The notes under the pieces: generated by a model
Told to the model about the DNA's origin: nothing
Seen by the model: the letters and a program-made list of their open reading frames with translations, nothing else
The model's database searches: none
From: Bostrychus sinensis
Taxonomy: Eukaryota > Chordata > Actinopteri > Gobiiformes > Eleotridae
NCBI GenBank assembly: GCA_020698575.1
Contig: CM036248.1
Coordinates: 24,292,229-24,356,228, forward strand
DNA: 64,000 bases
Reading direction: 5' to 3'
In this document: positions 11,837 through 23,400 of the stretch, piece after piece
How the letters are laid out: the number at the start of each line of letters is the position of its first letter
Numbering within the stretch: position 1 is the first letter of the stretch
Made by a program: the position numbers and the translations under genes

Positions 11837-13779
11837 GCCCTGTTCACCACTGCAGAAGAAGCCATAGCTTAAAGCACAGCACTAGACCTTTGCAGTGCTA
11901 ATAAACTCTGAAGCACCAGTAAGGATTTGTAGCCTATTAGTGACAGCGAAGTCTCTAAATATGAAGGTTCTTTAAAATTGTTGTATTTTGCGATAGTTTG
12001 CCAAGTTGCCCTGGGGCTGTTATGTCATTGCTTTCACTGAGTGCAGAGCGCTCCAAGCAGCTCCCTGCTGCGAGGTGAAAACACCTCTTCGAACGTTTCA
12101 AAAGATTGCATATTCGGAAAACCAAAGTCACATTTTTGGGTAGACAAAAGGCTAAACCACAAGCATATCATTGCATATTAAAGGGGTAGTTATGTAAACA
12201 GCCCCTGAGTTGCTGCCCTATGATTGCCTGATAATAAGATATCAGCAATTAAAAGCATTTGAGCAGGTGGTTCCCTGTAGTTCCCAGAAGCCCCTTTATG
12301 TCAGGAAGTGCTGGTCAGTAAATACTGGCCAGCGATCATTAATGCCTCATGGCCTTTGCCCTTCTAGATCCTAACAATGATCTCATGGGAGCTTACTGGA
12401 TTACAAGATGCCCCTATAATTGAAATAGCCCAGATTCAGCCTATAATCTTAGAAGATGCCTCTTCTCAAGTGAACTTGCAATTACAGCAACACTGTTTCT
12501 TGGAAAACGGGTTGTTGCTTTATGTCATTGTGGCGTAGAAGGGTAATGTAATAATGGCACTGAAAAGAGAGATGTCACTGCCTTAGGCCATAACGTCAAA
12601 AGGTTTAGAAACACAGCAGCATTTATTCCCGTTTTCTCAAGTCATAGACATTAAAAGCATCTCCAAAGTCCATAAGTCTTTAAAGTGTGTCATTTTAAAA
12701 AAAATGTATATAGCTTTTAGACTGGCTTACCACTATTCAAAGATATGCAGCTGAATTAAGGTGATGAGAGTTAGTGGTTGTATTTGTGCAAAGATTTTAT
12801 TTATTAAGTCCAATGTTTATCAGAAGAATAGTTAAAAACATTAACTGTTCTGTCTGAAAATGTGTAGCACTTCACTTACAGAATAAAGTCCTCACTGTCA
12901 GTGTGAGTCGGTCTCTTCAAGGTTGCCTACAGCACTTCTTGACAAAAGTTTTCAACAGTATTACTTCAACCACAATAAAGCCTTATACAGCTCCAAAACT
13001 TAAAGACAGGCTGACCCGGTCCTAACACCAACTGCCATATCAATAATTCAACCCTACTCTTGCCAAGAAGAAAGTGTCTCTAATACAAACAGTGATGCTC
13101 TTTCTGAAAGTGCAATTACTGCCAGCTTTTGACTTTCTCTAATGGATACGAGTGCCAGATCAGGAAATACTAAAAGTATACAGGCTGATTCACTGAACCC
13201 AACCAAACTCAAATCATAATGGTGTGATTTTGCAGTCTATGGATGAAGTACAGATAAGCCATCTGGCAGCTCTCACCCTTTTGACATTTGAGAAATGCCA
13301 CCTCCAATCATCCCTTGGCTTAAATCACGTCACACCACCATAAGTCACTGGCACTATAATCTCTGCACTCCTCCCACATACTATATGAATTGTATTCAGA
13401 ATAGTCAGTGACCACTGGGATGAAAATACATTTGATAACTTATATAGTTTCCAATAAGCAGTCTAAAAAAGCATTGTTGTCATAACCTTTAAATGTGGTG
13501 ATTACTATGAAAGTAACAGAATATACTAAAGCAAAAGGAATTCATCTTGGATTATTCAAACAATTCACACACTCAGCACAGGTTTTTTTTTTAACTGAAG
13601 GCAAGCAGTCTCCTTGAGCAAAAAAGAGGACATGCACTATTTTTAGAGTGTTAAAAGAATTAAGAATAAATGTCAGATATATATACACAAAATAAACTGA
13701 AAATGCAAAATCCAGAAACCCATTTTCGTTATATTTCAAAACCCAGCCACAAAAAGTCACAAACTAGTGTACTTTTTGT

Positions 13780-13850
13780 GCCAGGCAGCCCCAAGCCCGG
13801 ATAAATGGAGAGGGTTTTGCCAAGAAGGGCATCTGACAAAAGTCCCCTAT
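13780..13850. repeat. Fragment of a 'GGAAGGGCATC' dispersed repeat
   Basis: The segment reads ccccaagcccggataaatgg and then gaagggcatctgac. The same core, ggaagggcatc followed by g-t-a-a-a, recurs near 2598-2630 and 7855-7880. These look like short remnants of one retroposon family common in fish; no complete copy is present. Confidence 0.45.
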
Positions 13851-14164
13851 TCTTTTTCATATGTAAGGTTTACAAACTTCATCTCAAAAACACACTGACT
13901 GTAGACAAAGACAAATTTAGTATTGATAAGTAGTACGCCAATGAATTGAAGCTTTATAATAAAGCCTGGATAATGTTTTTTCCACAAATTACTACAATCA
14001 CAATACTCTGTTATGTGATCAAAAGTCAATAAAAAAAAAACATAATCTCTAAGCACCTCTCCTCTCCAACTGATTTTGACTGATAATTCTGGCTTAAACT
14101 GTTGTCTAATCCTACCTGGTTGCTCTCAGACTTCTTGCATTGTGTTACTTCCAGTGTAGTTACA

Positions 14165-14570
14165 GGAGCAGGTCAATAAATTAGAATATCATAGAAGTAA
14201 TTCAGAGGCTGAAACACAAGCATTCGCCCAGCAACCAGAGGGTAGCCGGTTCGAATCCCATCTGAAGCGCATACTGTCGTTGTGTCCTTGGGCAAGACAC
14301 TTCACCCACCTTGCCTGTATGTATGAATGTGTCAGTGTGACTGTGTTTGGTGGTGGTCGGAGGGGCTGTTGGCGCAGAATGGCAGCCACGCTTCCGTCAG
14401 TCTGCCCCAGGGCAGCTGTGGCTACAGAAGTAGCTCACCACCACCGAGTGTGACTGAGGAGTGCATGAATAATGGACCAAATTGTAAAAGCGCTTTGAGA
14501 AACTTGTCAAGCTTGAAAAGCGCAATATAAATCCAATCCATTATTATTATTATTATTATTATTATATAGT
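14165..14570 (+). mobile_element. tRNA-derived SINE with (ATT)n tail
   Basis: A Pol III B-box (GGTTCGAATCCC) lies at about 14249-14260. It is followed by the 'cttgggcaagacacttcacc' block often seen in fish SINEs. The 3' part contains aagcgctttgaga and gaaaagcgcaatataaatcc, a tail shared with fish L2-type LINEs, and ends in (ATT)n at 14541-14565. It is preceded by 'caggtcaataaattagaat', a motif also found at 7279-7300. The A box is weak. It is a SINE copy rather than a tRNA gene because no cloverleaf forms. Confidence 0.6.
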
Positions 14571-14734
14571 ATATTGCATGTACTGTATATACTGTAGATT
14601 CAGAAGTGACATAGGGATTTTTTATTTTTTTTTTAAATGTCATTATTATGATGATTATGTGATTTTTAATTTTATTTTTATTAACTGTAAGTCATAACCA
14701 TCACTTTTAAATAAATAAATGCTTATTTCACATT

Positions 14735-14772
14735 TTCATAGATTCATTGCACGTGTGCAATGAATCTATGAA
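14735..14772. other. Perfect 38-bp inverted repeat (hairpin)
   Basis: Two 18-bp arms, TTCATAGATTCATTGCAC and its exact reverse complement, are separated by 2 bp (GT). No coding sequence or transposon end is nearby. It could extrude as a cruciform, or fold as a hairpin if transcribed. Its role is unknown. Confidence 0.8.
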
Positions 14773-17019
14773 TTTCCTTTGAATGGAACTGCTAAAATAA
14801 TATACATTTATTGACATGCTCCTAAAAACAAAAATCTCTATGACAGTAACTTACAATACATACATTGCTGCTTAATTTAAATTTGACAGCTGGTATATGT
14901 TTGAACACATTTATTCCAGGCAGTACTTATACTGTATTTCTGCTCTGAAATAGGAAATCCTGAAAGCATTGGGCTGGTGGGTACTGTGTATGACGATGTC
15001 AGTTCACATCCAATTCTGATGCCAGCTACATAGCCTCAGTAATCACTCATCATCACTCACAAGTCCTTTTGGACAAGAGCATACAGATATTTGCCCTTAG
15101 GAACAACAACAATCGAACCCAGAGGTTGACATATTCTAACTCTACCTCCTACTTCACAAAATTTAACAACTGCTGGTCAGCTTTTGAACATGATTTGTCC
15201 CAGGTTTAAGTCAAACCAACACATGCCCAGTAGAAACAGAGTTTTACATTAGCACTCCTCCGCACCATTACTGACATTATCAGAGGCTGATGCCCTGTCA
15301 GAGCACTTAGGTACAGTCCTATTTAAAAGTCTGGAGAAAGACATTTGGAGATAAGTGGGGGGTGTAGTAAATATAAAAAGAACAATTAGCACAATCACAG
15401 CACTTAATATCTTCAACTCTGCAAATAAAGATGCAGCAGTTTAGCCACTACAGCATGACAGCTTCAATCTGATTTGAATATGTATAGTTAAGCACTAAAT
15501 TAGTGCTGCAGTTGTCCAAAGGTACACCTCTGAGCTAAGGCTATACTGCCCTCTAATGCTCTGAAGATGTAGTACAGCACTGCATTGGTTCAACTAAAAT
15601 AACAGGCCTCATTATTAGGTAAGGAGCTGGTTAATATGCTGTGAAATACAAATTAATCAAAATAATTAATAATTAATTAAAATAATTTCTTTCAAAATAA
15701 ATGGCAGCAATTCAGTACTGCTGGGTGTGCAAGAAAAGCCTGTCAAGTTCAATCCAAGCCTCAGAATGGGGCAGAAATTTGATTTGTTTTTTACGCACAA
15801 TATGTAATATTTTTAAATAATGATGCGCAAATGAGGAAATGTGTGAGCTACAATGACATTTCAATGCCAAAGGTTGAATGTGAAAGGCCAGGCTGGTTAA
15901 AGATGACAGACATGTAACTCATATAACCTCTCGCTACAAACTATCTATACAGAAACCATCTGTAAATGCACAACATGTGGAACACATGGACTACCGCAGA
16001 AAAAGACCACTCTAGGTGTTGTGGTACATTGTGATACAATTGTCTTGGCACTAAAAGTACAAACTAAATATAACCTACCTGAGTATTGTTGCTCATCTTG
16101 TGCTGAAATCTCTGAAGAACGTTTCACCTTGTTGAATTCTTGCCACAAAGAATGAAGGCAGCTGCAGAAGGCAAAAGCAGATTCTATCTATTCTGGCATA
16201 ATTTGACAAATAGTTCATACAGTGAGCGTACAATTTAGTGGCATTTTCTGCAGAATGCTTACAGCACCTTAAGGAATCTAAACCACAAATAATTAAATTA
16301 GGCTCTGAAGGCAAAAAGAAGTCCAACAAGCATGTGGCCCATCAGTGAGCGTAGATGACAACCAGGGCATTGAAAGGAGAACTTTAGTGGCAGCACAATA
16401 CAGAAACATTCCTGACTGAAATCCTATATGGCTAGTGTCTCATTTAAGATCTTTCTATAGGGAAGTTCAAGAACCAAGCAGCGACTTCACTCTCTGCTGT
16501 CATGGCAACAAATAGTCCATGCAGGTGTTCAAATACACTTGTCAAGAAAGTCAAGTCTGGTATCACTCCAGAAGCAATGCAATTACAAAATGTCAATACA
16601 AATGGCATTTATCATAAAAGCTTTTCAAAAATAGTTGGAGAACTGCAGACTGTACAGGTAAGAGTAAAAAAAAAAACTTTTTCAAGGGTCTTAATCTTAG
16701 TTCACCCTTATTAGTGTTGCTTGAGTGCGCCGGGTCCACTCAACCAGAAAATATGTCACCTATCTCTGTCATTATGTTGCCATTTTGAAGGACCTCACAG
16801 TTCACATGTCAGCCTCTCCCGGCTCTATTATCCTGTTCAAACTGGACCTGCCGACAGACACGGAGACATCTCGGGGGATCCAGGGTCACTCATTACCAAA
16901 TTGTTGTCCATTAACTTCCAAGGAACCAGTGAACTCTAAGTGATGTTCTTCCTTATCACAATGCCCATCTCCAGTGTAAACCAAAAGCAGTATTCTGCCA
17001 CATTTATAAGATTTTTGAG

Positions 17020-17145
17020 TACATTTCATATTTTTATTTGAATACATTTTAGAGGACAAATAAGTACTTTTACCTCTACTTGGGTAATAATATTTTGACA
17101 GTACTTTTACTCAAATACCGATTTCTGGTACTTTTTTCACCTCTG
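17020..17145. repeat. hAT-like transposon end
   Basis: The segment finishes with 'agtacttttactcaaatacc...tacttttttcacctctg'. This is the mirror image of the CAGAGGTG..AAAAAGTA terminus common in non-autonomous Tol2/hAT-type elements. No matching CAGAGGTG left end was found, so this is either a solo end or part of a decayed element. Confidence 0.45.
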
Positions 17146-18619
17146 ATAAGACATTGAATCACAGTCCATCTATGCCAATTTCAAAGTATGTACAAATAAG
17201 TTACCAAACTTGAATCTATCATGCACTGTCACTAAAAAAAGTACTATTATTTGACAGGAGACAAAGTACACATGTAGAATCCTTATACTTTTAGCAGCAG
17301 AAAGATGACCTTCGTGATTGAGAAATACTGTATGTAAATTAAACTTGAAAAATGAAGGGGCAAAGTGTGAATCTTGGGAATATAAATGACTTAATGCATA
17401 ACCATATTCAGAACAATAAGATTCCAAATGGCACAGCAGAGGAGCTATTTTTACTCACAAGCTGAATCTGTTGGCAGCTTATCAACACAGTCACACTGTC
17501 GACTACCAAAAACAATTTAATGGTGTTTATTTTCTGGCACTGACTGGCACTTTATGAACTACACACTGTAGTTAAATTTAGTTTCAGACTAAACTTTTGT
17601 GATACATTCACCATGGTGTTTAGGAACATTCGGACTCCTGTACCAGTTTTTAATTAAACTAGTAGTTCTGAAACTGTGGTACGGGCACCCACAGGTGTAC
17701 ACAAAAAGAGGGTGTGCATAAAACATTTTAAGATATGACTTGCAAACACCCTGATTCTATTTTGAAACTGGAATATAAATCAACCTACAGCCTGAGGTGC
17801 CTTCTCACATTGACAAAAAATACACATACCCTTCAAAGTTCAGCAAATTAATGTCTGGTCAGATGTTGATTCTATAAACTAACTGGTAGATTTCTCTTTC
17901 TTTTTAAATGAACCAGTGTTGCTAGTAATTTATTAATTGATAGTTACATTTGGTGAGCAAAGATATTTTTTTAAATTTCTGTTCCATCTAAGAAAGCTAT
18001 AAGAACAACCAAATCAGTTTAAAAAAAGAATGAGTAACATAGTCAATAACTCTTAAAAAGTAGGCAGAACAACACTGAAGGAATTTAAGATTTCTGATGG
18101 TTTATTTGCCACCATTAAATTAACACATGTTCCCGCTGTCAGGGTTTAAAACCACAAAGGCCTGTTTACACCCGCATTCACAGTAAGATTCACTAAGGTC
18201 CACACTGTAATGCGATCTGGCTTGCACATGTCCATAATGCACGTCAACATGCATTAAAACCAGTGACTGTGATTTGATCGTATAAAACATCTCACTATGT
18301 CACCATACAGGATACAGGCATATGGGGCTCAAAATCTATTCCACAAGTTTGCAATGTCAGAGCAACAAACACTATTTACAAGAGTATTCTACTTTGTATT
18401 GGCCTAATATCTATAGAGCATAACATATGCAGTGTGCCCACTGTGCTTGCATCAGTACTGACTGTTATCCTTAACAAAAAAAAAGGAATGTTTTGTCAGC
18501 CAGGTGTACAACTAACACACTAAAATATGAGTCATAGTGATATTTTAGCATCAGATAATTGCTGCAACTGCAGCATTTTGCTGTATGATTTATTTTTATA
18601 TAAAGTATAATGATATATA

Positions 18620-19872
18620 CAGTGCCTATAAAAAGTATCCTTCCGCCCTTAGCATTTTTCCTTTATGGTTGCCTTACAGCCAGGAATTAAAATGTATCTT
18701 TATGAGGTTTATGTCAGTCACTTTACATCACATGACAACAACTATGCAGATGCAAATTTTTTTTATTGTGCAGCAAACAAGAAATAAGGCAGAAAAACAG
18801 AAAATTTGAGTGTGCAGAAGTATTAACCCCCTTTTTTAAAGAGGCCCCTATTTAAGACTCACTGGTATTTACTCTCAGAAGTCTAAGAATAAGTCACACC
18901 AACAGAAACACAAATCACAAATAACAACAGTTAAATAAGGTCGACCTGCCTGCAACTCAACTGTCATTATGCCACAAAACACAATTTAATTCATCATTAC
19001 AACATGAAATAATAGAAATCCACACCAAACCTGCCTAGAGACAACCATCTAAAACTCACAAACTGGGCAAGGAGTGCATTCATCAGAGAGACAACAATAA
19101 GAATTCAGGTGACCCTGAAAGAGCTGCAGAGCTCCACAGCAGAGACTGTTGTCTCTGTCCACAGGACCACTCTGAACCATACACTCCACAGAGCTGGGCT
19201 GTGTGGAAGAGTGGCCATTGCTTGAAGAAAATAATAACAAAACATGTTTTGTGTTTGCCAAAAGGCACGTGGAAGACTTCCAAACACGAGAAGGTCCTCT
19301 GCCCAGATACAATTAAAATGAGCCATCAATGAAAGATGCTATGTGTAGCATAAACCTAGCACCTGACTGTGCCCCCTCTCTAAAGTGAAGCCTGTTGATG
19401 GCAGTGTCCTGCTGTGGGGATATTTGTCATTGGTAGGGACTGGGACACTGCTCAGAACTGAAGGACTGAAGGATGGAGTTAAACACAGGGAGATTCTTAA
19501 AGAAAACCACTCAAACAATGCTGTTCAATGCATCCAACTTAAGGAGCTGGAGCTATTTTTAGATCGAGAAAAAGCACATATCCTAGTGATTTTATGAACC
19601 AAGCTCATAAACACTTATTCTAAAATACTTGGAGCTGGAAATCCTTCAGAAGGTAGTTCTACAAAGTTCTGACTTAAGGGGGTGAATACTTCTGCAAACT
19701 CCAGTTTTCTGTTTTTCTGTCATATTTCTTATTTGCTGCACAATAAAAAAATGCATCTGCATAGTTGTTGTCATGTGATGTAAAGTGACTGACAAAAACC
19801 TCACAATAATCCATTGTGATTCAATTCCTAGCTGTAATGCAAAGGGGGATGGATACTTTTTTATAGGCTCTG
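18620..19872 (+). mobile_element. Tc1/mariner-type transposon with ~220-bp inverted repeats, decayed
   Basis: The ends CAGTGCCTATAAAAAGTATCC and its near reverse complement (ggatacttttttataggctctg) are flanked by TA on both sides, the Tc1/mariner target site. The inverted repeats run roughly 220 bp inward. They share the 'atgacaacaactatgcagatgc' region and a '...gcagaagtattaaccccc' boundary. The interior is a shortened relic of a Tc1 transposase gene. With 1253 bp, deletions and stops, it cannot move by itself. Confidence 0.8.
19100..19660 (+). pseudogene. Tc1 transposase relic
   Basis: Degenerate sequence between the inverted repeats matches the Tc1 transposase pattern. One block reads GSVLLWGYLSLVGTGTLL, corresponding to the GGSVMVWGCFSA-type motif around the second catalytic aspartate. 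KHREILKEN matches the 'YRDILEEN' block. Further upstream lie 'agctgcagagctccacagc' and 'tgccaaaaggcacgtgg', and near the 3' end 'gtagttctacaaagt'. Internal deletions remove the remaining catalytic region and frames are broken. Confidence 0.7.
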
Positions 19873-20239
19873 TACTGTACAATAATAACCCACTGGGACA
19901 GTTGGACACAGTTTAAATACAGGCTACAGCTCAGATCAAATCTGACTGTTGCCATAATTACTGTAGCTTTTAGGCCAGACATTTGACATAACTGCATTAA
20001 GTCCACTATAATGAGTAGAACAAAACATAGTACATAGTAGAGGAACTAGAACATAGTTCTAGCACAGGGACACTTGGTCTATCCATTGTCCTAATGGTTT
20101 AACATAACAATAAAGTAACACACATCTGTAATGATATGTAAAGAAGGCACAGTTCCTCAAATCTTTCTCCTCAGTCTCCCTGTGCTTTTCCATAAGCCCA
20201 CCTTTCTCATTACCTTTAACACAAAGTCCGGTCCAGTCT

Positions 20240-20388
20240 GATTGGTCGAGAGCACATTAAGGTGTTATTCATTGGTACCAGCCCTGTCCCGCCTGCCTGC
20301 GGGCCATTCTGCAAGACCACTCACACTGCAATGCACACACAACCAAGTCTGCTCTAGGATTCTCTCTATACATTGTTTTTCTTTATAG
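20240..20388 (+). promoter_or_regulatory. Possible slc4a11 upstream promoter region
   Basis: About 150-180 bp before the first ATG there are two inverted CCAAT boxes (ATTGG at 20239-20245 and 20268-20274) and a locally GC-richer block. No clear TATA box is placed. A pyrimidine-rich tract ending in ctttatag at 20381-20388 looks like a splice acceptor, so an untranslated exon further upstream is also possible. This is inference only. Confidence 0.25.
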
Positions 20389-20422
20389 CTGCATAGCTGG
20401 AGGAGTGAAGAAACTGCCCATC

Positions 20423-23400
20423 ATGAAGACCAAAAAGGAAGCAGAGGAAATGCCAACAGTCACAGTCACTCAATTTGTTGAAGGTAAGTTTTTATAAAGT
20501 CCTCTAATTAAACCGTTAAAACATAAGTATAACTTTTTAAGCCAAAGTGCGCATGGTGGTGAATGCAATCTATAACTACTTTGTTATTCATTTTAAAAAA
20601 TATTAAACTGTAACATATAAAAATATGCAATTGAGACTGAGTATTTATACAAATAATTATGTGCATAATGTGCAATTATGTTCGATGCACAGTTAAGCAC
20701 AGTAGTGATGACCAAAGGTCACAATATATACAATACAATGCAATAGTGATTATAATAGTTATTTTTATTTCCCATTGTAAAAAAAAAAAAAGTCTTATTA
20801 TCATATGTTATATAATCATGTTTTTAATGTTGAGACAGTTTCATTAGCCATGTCAGTAAAGCAAATCACATTATAACCATGATTCATTTTTAATTAGCAT
20901 TTATTAACTGAATGAAATTTAGCTGTCTAATTGTCAATTGTCAAATTGCCTAATTTTAAATTCTTGTCAGTGAAAATCAGGCAGTAACACTTCATAAAAA
21001 TGTTCCATAAAACAAGTATGGCTGCATTTTCAGTAGCCTCTGCAGATCAGTTAGTGCTTTATTGTGATTAATAATCACATGGCAGCCTGTGTACATATGT
21101 GCACAAACTTAATGTTTGACTACAGAATGGAAGACTAAATGCTTTGCCATGCAAGCCCTGTTACACAATAGCAGGCAGTGAGTAAAATATTCTCAGATAT
21201 TTTCAGTAGCTCTTATATGTCATCCAAAACTATTGTTAATCTGTGTCTATAATAAATCAGTCACACATGTCCATTTTATTGCAGTCCTCATTTGTGGAAC
21301 ACCTTTGGTGTTCCTTTCTGCATATACCCCCATAAGACCCATGGTCCCTCACTCAGATTAATGTTTTACTGTTGCCGACCGTCAAGTGTACTTGCTATGA
21401 CCCCTTTGACCACATAACATTAATATATTATTGCAGCATTTTATGGCTTTTGTGTCTGCTTTAGTTATGAATTGTTCACTGTTTGACTTTTTGTTATGCC
21501 ATTGCACAATATGCACTGTGGAGTGAGTTATATGTGGTTAGCTACAAAACAATTTAAAATTAGTTTTTGCAGACATGTATGCTCAATTTGCCCTAAATGT
21601 ACCCAGGATACAGCAGGATCATTTAAGAGGCTTTAGACTAGACGTTTAAGTATGTGCAATGCTATGCTGCCATCTGCTGGAAGACAGCTGTAAAGTCATT
21701 TTTGCTGAAATAATAGCCACAGGCAAAACCATGATTAGGTCCAGTTTCTAGCATATGTAACCAACACATAAAAAAAACTCTGCTATCTGGATCCCGGCTT
21801 AACTCTGTTTGCATCTACCCACCATCAAACCTCAAGCTGTCCTACAAACATAAAATTGACTGAGTACCCAAGGTGCACTCTCTAATTTATACACAACTGG
21901 CTTTAATGTCAATTAAGAGGAGCTTGTAAAGTTTTACAAGGCTTGTAACTTGTAGAATAATAAAAAGGAGACATAAAATGAGTAATTACATCCTGTGATT
22001 AGGAATTTAGTTGAAATCCACACTGTCTTAAACAGGGATTAAAGTCTGTAATTAGTTTTAGATGCAGAATTATTTTCCTGTAAGTGAAAATCTTATGCAA
22101 GTCTCATCAAATTCTTCTCATCAGTGCCACTCAATCTGTATTCATTGTAGGCACAATCATTTCTATTTCACCCTGGAGAAAGTATGTTGTATTACTGTAT
22201 TTTAAATAATACCCCAGTCAAAGCCCACATCCGTTTTGCCTCAGCCAAAACCGTTTCACTTCCACCAGATCTCAGCTTCTGTTTGTTTCTGACCTACACG
22301 GTGCAGTGTCTACAGTTGAAATAGGGAGTTTAGTTTGTTGTCCCAGAGAGCTGTGTGGACCTTATGTGAGGAGGTTGACTGCTGATACAAACATGTACCT
22401 AATATAGACAGGAAAAGCCCAGTGACCTTTGCCCTTGTGAGTATGCAAACTACATTTGCAGTAAAATGTAAAGTGTAGTGATGTGCTTGTCTACACTAAT
22501 GAGTGATGGCTCAAATAATGCTAATAGACAAACTCATTAAAAAAAAAATTTTTTTTAAAGCCTTCAATCTTCTCAAAAAACAACAGTGCGCCTTATAATC
22601 CAGAGCGCCTTATATATGAATTTATTTATGGCTACCGTAGTTAGGAGCATCGCGGAGTAATACATACTGTGCTTCACCATAATATTGCCGTAATCGCCCA
22701 ACTGTTTAACTCAGACACTGAAGATGAAGAATTTGAGGGATTTGTGGAAGAGGAATGAACTGAAAAAGTGAGTGTGTATTGTGTTGTATTTTGTTATAAC
22801 GTTAACTGAACAGTTATGAGTTATTATGAATATGCTATTGTTTGATTTAGCGGTCTCAGATTGTGTTTTTTATTCACGCGTTACAACTGAACAAGTTTGG
22901 GAGTTATGGTGAACGCGTTGAATAAAGTTTGACTGACTGACTTATCTGACTGTTTTGTTTCGCCTTTTAGTCCGGAGCACTTTATATATGAAAAAAGTTT
23001 GAAAATAGACCATTCAATGACAGTGCGCCTTATAATCCGGAGCGCCCTATAGTGCGGAAAATAAGGTATGCTCTTTTTCACTGCAGTGAGTAATTGTGGT
23101 TTATGCAGTATTGCTTTCTTCACATGGTAACTTGGCCAGTACATGTCAAAGTACTAATAACAGTATTCTGAACTGAGTTCTTGGTAAATACAAACTAATA
23201 TGTCAATGTATACCGTACCAGTATTAGGAACTGAGTACTTGGGTTACTGAATAGTCTTGAGTGTATACACTATACACTTTTGCATGTTGTTGAGAAGTAA
23301 TTTCTAGGCACAGGGACCCAGCAGAAACAATCTTCCACCTCCCCTCCACCGCCCCCTGTGCCCATGTGCCGCTTGAGGAGGTGATTTTACCTCAACATGT

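Larger units (their letters stand above)
10700..18600. other. Intergenic stretch without recognised genes
   Basis: AT-rich sequence between gfra4 and slc4a11. Apart from the repeats listed separately (11556-11836, 13780-13850, 14165-14570, 14735-14772, 17020-17145) nothing coding was recognised. A 151-codon open frame at 11031-11486 has no domain resemblance or splice context. Confidence 0.45.

Noticed and set aside
14249..14260. Perfect Pol III B-box, possible tRNA gene
   Set aside because: The surrounding sequence does not fold into a tRNA and continues into a SINE body with an L2-like tail and ATT repeat.
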